Shown piece by piece: positions 57,670 to 64,000 of a DNA stretch of 64,000 nt (position 1 is its first letter; each line of letters starts with the position of its first letter). The notes under the pieces were generated by a model. That model had not been told where the DNA came from, ran no database searches, and saw nothing but the letters and a program-made list of their open reading frames with translations. Source of the DNA: Prostheceraeus crozeri (taxonomy: Eukaryota > Platyhelminthes > Polycladida > Euryleptidae); the NCBI GenBank assembly GCA_907163375.1, contig CAJQUW010003464.1, forward strand, positions 372,001-436,000, read 5' to 3'. A program made the position numbers and the translations under genes.

Positions 57670-60597
57670 GTGAGTCCGACAGTTGATATCACTATTTATT
57701 GCAAGACTACTTTTGAAACATGTCTTCGGTTTTCATGGATTCTAATGTCATAAAGTCTAGTGAAGTATAAGATATAGCGGATAGTTTGAATGGTCTAAAT
57801 AGAAAACGAATATTGGAATATTGGATAATGTCGGAAGACAAAGAAGTAGCGAATACAATGAATTACATCTTGACATACGATGAATACATAACGTTGTATG
57901 TTCTTCGAAAAACAATGAATTGTTGTTAAACAATTAGAAGCTATGTCGTGAGTATACTTCATTTCAAGAGATATATGAATGTATGAAAGTCAGCGGGCTT
58001 AAAAGTTAAGACCTATTGATTATCAATTATATCCAGTGTTGGGTTTGAGGGGAGGGAAAGTGGGGAAGTTCCCCTGCACTGCCTCGTCTCATCCCTGGTA
58101 CTGAAGATCTACCTTCCTTCCCTGAGGGGAAGCATATTTCCGGTAGATAAGTCTTGTATTGTCACAACCAGATTGATTGAATTTCAATTTATTATTTTTG
58201 TGAATGTGAGCAACATTGACAGGTGTAGGCCTAATTTCTTCAAGATTCTTCATAAACTTAAGTGTCTAATCATCAATGAATAACTTTTTTCGTTCACAAG
58301 GATGACAAGCAGATTCGAGAAGCAGAAAGTGCTTAATGGAATAATTATAGGAAACCATCACAAAAAAGTGGAATCCAGAATCTTGTTTCTTTCAGGGTCT
58401 TGTCGACAACCCACGCAGTATTTCTTTCATATTAATGCAATAAAATTCTTCACAATCCATAAAATTGGGTTTAGGAGCATCGTTTGCCCTTCACTCTGCG
58501 AAAATTTACAGAAGTCCGATCTTTGCGAATTCATTATTAGGTCTAGTTGCAATAAATTACAGAATGATCAATATTTATTGGCATCTTCACATGCGTCGAC
58601 CTACCATAAGTTTCTAATTCACAAAGGCATCTACAGACCTTACTTAAAGCACTTTTTGACTAAATACGGATAGCGCCAAATGCATGCATTGCAGAGTGCC
58701 TTTCAAGCATCAAATAGGCCTATCTCCTCCTTATTCCATCTTTGGTTCAGTTATTTTCAAAATTATTCGCTGGCGTTCCAGGTGCGAGGATGAGAGTGAT
58801 TGTATAAGAATCGATGTCCTCTTCCTTTTGATCACCACTTTTCCAGCTTAATTTACGACGTTCATTGACCCAAAAATTGCCGGTCGAAAACGTCCCCCTA
58901 CTGCAATCAAGCTCAAATCCAACACTGATTATACCTCACTTTTATGTGCATAGAAATGTGTCATTTGGCGAGGTCGGAATTTTAATCGGAGTTATTGAAA
59001 TAAATTCCATATTTCTTTCATTAGACTGTAAGAAGCATCATACCTCAAAAAGAATATTTTAATATTTCATTTTCAGCTACTTTTGAAGATATTGTTATTT
59101 TCTTTAACAAGCAAATGACATTTTTCCTTTTATGAATGCATCTTTTATTCTACGAGTACGTGTGCTATAAATTATTAGCCAGAGCTAACACGTGTACACG
59201 CACATTTAGCGAAAAACTTGTACAAAATTGCAAATATTTGTGTAATAATGATGTAAATATTGTGTACCAGTGTTCGCTGGAGTTTATCAAAATACAATTT
59301 TACATCAGCAAGATGCGATTTAGTAATATTAAATAGCAGCGCGCAATCTTTGTAACTCGTATCACAACTAAAGAGTGTGCGGATAACTAAAGCTCAGATT
59401 ATACGAATGCAGAACGTACACCAAACATACCACTAATAGAAATGAACCGATTTGTGCCTAATGTCAAGAGTTGGTGATTTTTCAAACGCAATTTGCGGGC
59501 ATTCTAGGTATCGTACGAGGTTGGAAATGCAACATTAGAATCTCATTAATTTACTTTTTTCTTTTGGCTGCCAAATTTTACCGCCATGGGGTTAAAGGTC
59601 TTTGGTCACAACACTGACCAAAAAGCTTCGGACAGAAATGCTCGTTTAAGTGAACAATTCGTTTAAATGGTTAAAAGGATGCTTGACAAAAAATGATTTC
59701 ATCTGTGAGTGGCCTGTGCTGTTTGATTGTATTTGTTATTCATACATTGCTTGTATTCTCTAAATCACTGTCACACTCCCCTTGAACGACGAGAGACTAT
59801 AAAATCGGACATGACAATGAATTTAACAGTCTTCTATCTGAACGAACGAACAAACTTTTACATGGCAACTTGACACAAAACAATTTTCTTTTTCGAAAAG
59901 AAAAGAAAACAGAGAAACCCATTTTCAATCTTCATTGTATGGAAGATGTTTTAGAAGTTGACGTTGTTCGTGTCTTAACGGAACAATGGCTATTCTAAAC
60001 GTTCTTTTCTCATACAAGGAATAACACAAATGTGAAGTAGCAAAAGTAGGTTTCGTTGGTATCGTCACACCGATGCCATTGAGAAGAAACTGATCCCTAT
60101 CTATGAGAATCCTTCTTATCTGATTTCACATCATAGTTGGTGGAATTTCGCGATGTTCAGTCCGGTATCGCTGAAATTGAGAATTTATCTTGAGTCAAAA
60201 TCTGGTGAACAATAACTCAACTGCCATCAATTAACTCCGCGGCTGGAAGATAAATCGAGTGTTGAAGTAGGCATGTCATTATCGCATTCATGTTCGACAT
60301 GTGGGTGGTGTATGAAGAGAGTGAGACAGAAACGAGTGGTGAAACCCCTCAAGTACGCAATGTCGTTATCGGATCCGTTACGTTTCAATGGAGGGTTAAC
60401 ATTTGACACCAGAAATATGACATGGCAGTGATGATTTTCGGAAGCCAGTTAAGTGATGTCCCATCCTTATCCTCCTGAATAGGAAAGATGAACCAGTAAT
60501 GACAAGAAATTAAGCCTCGCGCAGCAGGCTAATTAAATAAAAAATGGCTGAGTTGTTATTTATCCCACTCTCTTTCCTTTTGAGCACTGCTGAGTTT
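57670..60597. other. Intron 4, first part
   Basis: Intron 4 runs 57,670-62,653 if exon 5 is correct. A G/C-rich patch at about 58,027-58,140 and an otherwise AT-rich sequence. The open frames near 58,302-58,673 and 58,865-59,062 have no recognisable features. Confidence 0.4.
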
Positions 60598-60664
60598 TAG
60601 TCTTAAGTATGATCCAATGTCTCCCGCACGCAGAGCAAGCACTCTACCACAAGGTCACATTGGC
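60598..60664 (-). repeat. Degenerate tRNA-like sequence (tRNA-derived SINE or pseudogene)
   Basis: The minus strand reads ACCTTGTGGTAGAGTGCTTG, matching a polymerase III A-box region (TGGTAGAGTGC). It is followed by an anticodon-arm-like CTTGC-TCTGCGT-GCGGG whose stem pairs with G-U wobbles around a TGC anticodon position. The T-arm/B-box (TTGGATCAT) is poor, U33 is C, and the acceptor stem is not convincing. Best read as a tRNA-Ala-like relic. Confidence 0.5.
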
Positions 60665-62653
60665 GATTCTACAGACTAAATAATATACACGTACATGTAG
60701 ATATTGAATAGTTCACAGACATTTTGATTTTGGCAATTGACACAGAGCCAATTCGCATGTAAATTACATCGATGGTTAATACGAGACTGAAATCATCGTT
60801 TGGAGTCCATAATTTCTGCCGAAATGTCAGTGAACTTTTTCGCTATACCCGCTATCTTCTAAACCGTTGATCTGACGAGACAACTCTATCGTCAAAACAC
60901 GTTCGTATTATAGGATTCTTCGATTTGAGCTATTTGAAGAAATTCGCAGAAATCCGCAAGCGATAAAATATTAATATTGCTATTTCACTGATGCTTAAAA
61001 TAATTAATTTTAACCGCTTAGTAAGCTTCTGGTTCTTTCGTCCTTGAATTGAAAACAGCCTTTCTAGGACAAAAGCTAAAACCATCTAATGCAGTGTGGC
61101 ACTAAGTTTATTTTCATTCGAATAGACTGAATTGAATTTGATTAAGCTATGACACCCATTATAATCGTGCATCTCAAAGACTTCTGAGCCGCAGCATTTA
61201 TGAATCAAGCCTGGTGTTTTTGCACGAAGTAATTAGGCCTAATACAAGAAAACTAAAATCATTCTTATTCATTTTTCTGCATATATAATTACACATATGA
61301 TTCGTACATTTAATATACGATTCTGATAAAGGATTTGACTCGCAAATTCGGTCAGTACCCGTATTCAAATTAGCACATCATATTTATCAAAACCAATTCA
61401 AGCAACTTGACTGTTGAGTGCTTTCAAAACGCTCAATTTTTTGCAATAACTTGGTTATGAAAGTTGTGTTATTTAGTAGCAAGTACCATGCGGTATATTG
61501 TCTCTTCATTTCTAAGATCAGCTTTTACTCACCTCAGAGCGTGCACAACTAACCGAAGGATTTTCTCTTTTAACGCTTCAACACCACAGCTCGTCTTAAT
61601 ATCCAAGCAGCATTTCGAGCGAGCGTCTTCACATGCGCCAGAAGAGCAAATTATTGGAAGAATTGGCAATCGAAGACAAGATATATGATGATGAAGATAT
61701 GACAACATTAGCGAAATGCATCGGAAAATAAGTCGCATCACTATCAGAAAAAGAAGCATCATCGGATTGAATTGTAAGATCACGTCCTTTTATCTTGTCC
61801 AATATATACGTTCGTGTGATTCACTCATACGATCCCGAAGGCCTGTGTTGATCAACCATACATCTCACATGCGTAGCTCAAGTAAAGAAATCACCGACGA
61901 AATGATACATCAAACCAGCGGTACGTCGAAAGAATTATATTACCACTTCCTTTCGTGACAGATATACGAGCCAGTGTGCGAATAAAGTTATCTAGCCAGA
62001 TGAATCACTGTTTCTGACAATCAACACATGCATTTCACACAAGCGTCATCATTAACAATATCAGTTTTGTAACCAATGCTCAGAACCCATGCTGCTTAAT
62101 GTGTTTGCCAAACATCAGTAGATTCACTAAGTCAAGAAATATATGACAATGTGCATGTATAGGCAGACACATACGACTCATCGACGCTGACACAGGAGGC
62201 GATGTAAATAAATAATGTAACAAAGAAGTTGATAAGAAATTTGAATGTAGGAGCCAGATGCCTGAAGATTGGCATTCAACAGTGCAATTAACTCCCATAG
62301 CGCTGGTTGAACGTCCGCTTGAAGACATATTGTACGTCCCATAGTGCATATAAGAATGTCCCATTTCATGTATGCATTCAGAGCAAATTGATTCACAGAT
62401 TCAGTGGCACATTTCAATATAGTGATTGGGTCAATGCCTTAAATGTTGCATGTATAGTGTTATTCTATAATTGTATAGTATATACTAGTGGAGAATTGAC
62501 ACATTTTCATGTTTGCCTTCCCGAGCCGATTTTCTGGCTGCGCCCTTGCAATGAGTATTGTAAATCACTGTAATTTATCCAAGCCTTTATAATTGTGGCT
62601 CATTAATTACCATGCACGAGGAATTATTAATCTTTACCGATGTTCTCTTTCAG
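60665..62653. other. Intron 4, last part
   Basis: AT-rich; open frames around 61,464-61,958 and 62,080-62,573 are not recognisable. Ends with the acceptor TTCTCTTTCAG. Confidence 0.4.
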
Positions 62654-62870
62654 GACTAGTTCAGGGTCATTGACGCGTTCAGGAAGTCGAACTAATGAAG
62701 GAGATGATGATGATGACGACGACGAAATCAACATTGAAGATTCTGAAGAATTAACGTTAAGCGCGTCAACCACAACCGCCACTTCATCCAACTGCATACC
62801 TCCGTCTGTTGAAGATCTGCATCCTAATAGCGGAGATCTGAAACACGAAAAAGGTGCTGACACTTTTTGA
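62654..62870 (+). CDS. Tbx2/3: Tbx2/3-type T-box transcription factor, candidate exon 5 (acidic)
   Basis: After a strong acceptor (TTCTCTTTCAG) the frame set by exon 4 continues: SSGSLTRSGSRTNEG, a seven-Asp run, EINIEDSEELTLSAS and a Ser/Thr-rich stretch, then a TGA at 62,870. Phase agreement, the acidic Ser-rich composition expected just behind a Tbx2/3 T-box, and the acceptor support an exon. The end is uncertain: a weak donor AAG|GTGCTG at 62,853 would skip the stop and join exons beyond the window that hold the repression domain. The usual basic RKQL-type stretch behind the T-box is absent, so a further small exon in intron 4 cannot be excluded. Confidence 0.6.
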
Positions 62871-64000
62871 AATTTAATTTAAATTTTATCCACATTATCA
62901 ACTGGCTATTTCATTGAATTTGAGAATTTCGAGGGTTTATATAGCCATTCTATGAAAATTAGATACCATAGACAGAATAAATTACTCACCTCACCCTATT
63001 TAAAAATAATTGCAACTGCACCGGTAGAATTCGTTTCTATTTCATTCAATTCGCTCAAATCAACATGAATAGGAGAATATTAAATTCACATGTTGGGTAT
63101 TGGAATAGCTAATTTGCAGTTCAACTGGACCTACTTTTACCTTTTCCTTTATACATTTCGAATCCTTTTCTTCAACTAAAGAAAGCTACATTGAGTTGGT
63201 CATTTTTTATGGAATGTATCCACGGTTCCCTATCTATGTCCGTGACTGATTCAATGCCTGATCGTCGATGGTCTGTGGATCTGCGCTTCTCAGGTCATCT
63301 TTTTCTACGTCTTGGGGTTAATGCATTCACATTCATCTATAACACTTTATTCATCCAATCGTTGCGTGCTTTCCGCATAACATGGCTGTATCTTACTTGC
63401 TGTCCGATCAGGTCTATTGTCCTCGGTTCATCAGGTTTGGGGGTTGGACAGCATGTCGTGTCGATTCAAGGTTGGTTATGGCCTTCTCCTCGTCGTGGTT
63501 TCCTGGTCGCCTGCAGGTTCAATCTTACTTTTTTTACTGGTCCTCATTTCAAACTAGAAACAAATTCAAACACTCAATTATCTTTTGAAAGGTGATAATC
63601 AATAAAATAATTTTTGTTTTCTCTTAGGTATATTCGATGACGACAACGATTTCTTCTTCTGACTTGTTTTTTTTATTATGCAGTCTTCATACATAACATT
63701 CACAGATTTCTTTGCTGATTTAATCATCAAAACTGTTCTGTTTCTTTATTGTCATCAATAATGTCGTCCGGTATGCTAATCTGCGCACAGTGCTCATCAG
63801 TGATATTGTCTATTATTCATGGATTTTTGTGTCTTTCACTGGAGTGTCTTTTTGTTCTATCACTGTTGTATTCAGTTCAAACTCCTACCGATACACCTCA
63901 TTACCTTTGTGATAAGAGAAACGTCCGAGCAACTAGCCTTCTCGAAGATTCTCGAGACAAAGGTGTTGCATAGTCTCTTGTGTTTAAAGTCATTACTTTT
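62871..64000. other. Sequence downstream of candidate exon 5
   Basis: AT-rich start, then a less AT-rich block at about 63,190-63,560 with a 134-codon plus-strand frame that does not look like a known protein. On the minus strand short pieces (HVMRKARNDW) vaguely resemble LINE C-termini, too weakly to call. No T-box gene exon recognised. Confidence 0.35.

Noticed and set aside
58302..58673. 123-codon plus-strand open frame as a gene
   Set aside because: Lies in intron 4 of the T-box gene, has no recognisable motif, and AT-rich DNA of this length yields such frames by chance.
63191..63595. 134-codon plus-strand open frame as a T-box gene exon
   Set aside because: Composition and motifs do not resemble the Tbx2/3 C-terminus, and no splice acceptor in phase with exon 5 was evident. 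It may be an old transposon fragment.
1..64000. CRISPR array or bacterial operon
   Set aside because: No regularly spaced repeats with unique spacers; introns, poly(A) signals and T-box exons show eukaryotic DNA.

Overview
The window is animal nuclear DNA: AT-rich, intron-rich and crowded with transposons. A Tbx2/3-type T-box gene fills the right half with canonical GT-AG splice sites. Short AGGCCTA-type words recur, as I remember them in echinoderm and other marine deuterostome genomes. A marine deuterostome, perhaps an echinoderm, is my best inference; the sequence does not prove it.

Region 1 (about 0.8-12.6 kb) is an integrated, partly decayed virus-like element of the Polinton/adintovirus type. 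Most genes lie on the minus strand: DEDDh exonuclease-like protein, basic protein with a hydrophobic tail, FtsK/HerA-type packaging ATPase, DDE integrase plus chromodomain, basic core-like protein, jelly-roll-type major capsid candidate, adenain-like protease, and two paralogous 'WEVG' proteins. A short plus-strand block holds two paralogous small ORFs and, overlapping the second out of frame, a two-repeat TATA-binding-protein-like ORF with one in-frame TGA. No protein-primed DNA polymerase B is present. Genes are tightly packed, with ATGA and TAATG junctions and AATAAA signals that overlap or closely follow stop codons. Several genes are broken, mostly by -1 shifts beside short A-runs.

Region 2 (about 12.6-26.3 kb) has no host gene that I recognise. 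It carries a non-autonomous hAT-like element with a perfect 8-bp target duplication (17.56-18.40 kb). A second, diverged copy of it (19.56-26.29 kb) is interrupted by two identical pogo-family transposons in a 2,922-bp tandem array. The third array unit is an uninterrupted (empty-site) copy of the host repeat.

Region 3 (about 27.5-64 kb) is the Tbx2/3 gene on the plus strand: exon 1 (N-terminus and start of the T-box), then after a 20-kb intron exons 2-4 (rest of the T-box) and a candidate acidic exon 5. The C-terminal repression region is not seen and probably lies beyond the window. The introns hold an 1.86-kb hAT element with an 8-bp duplication, a near-perfect 310-bp inverted repeat, two further fold-back elements, a MITE with CGAC-rich ends, AT microsatellites and a degenerate tRNA-like sequence. 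Apart from the T-box exons, long open frames in the right half look like chance.
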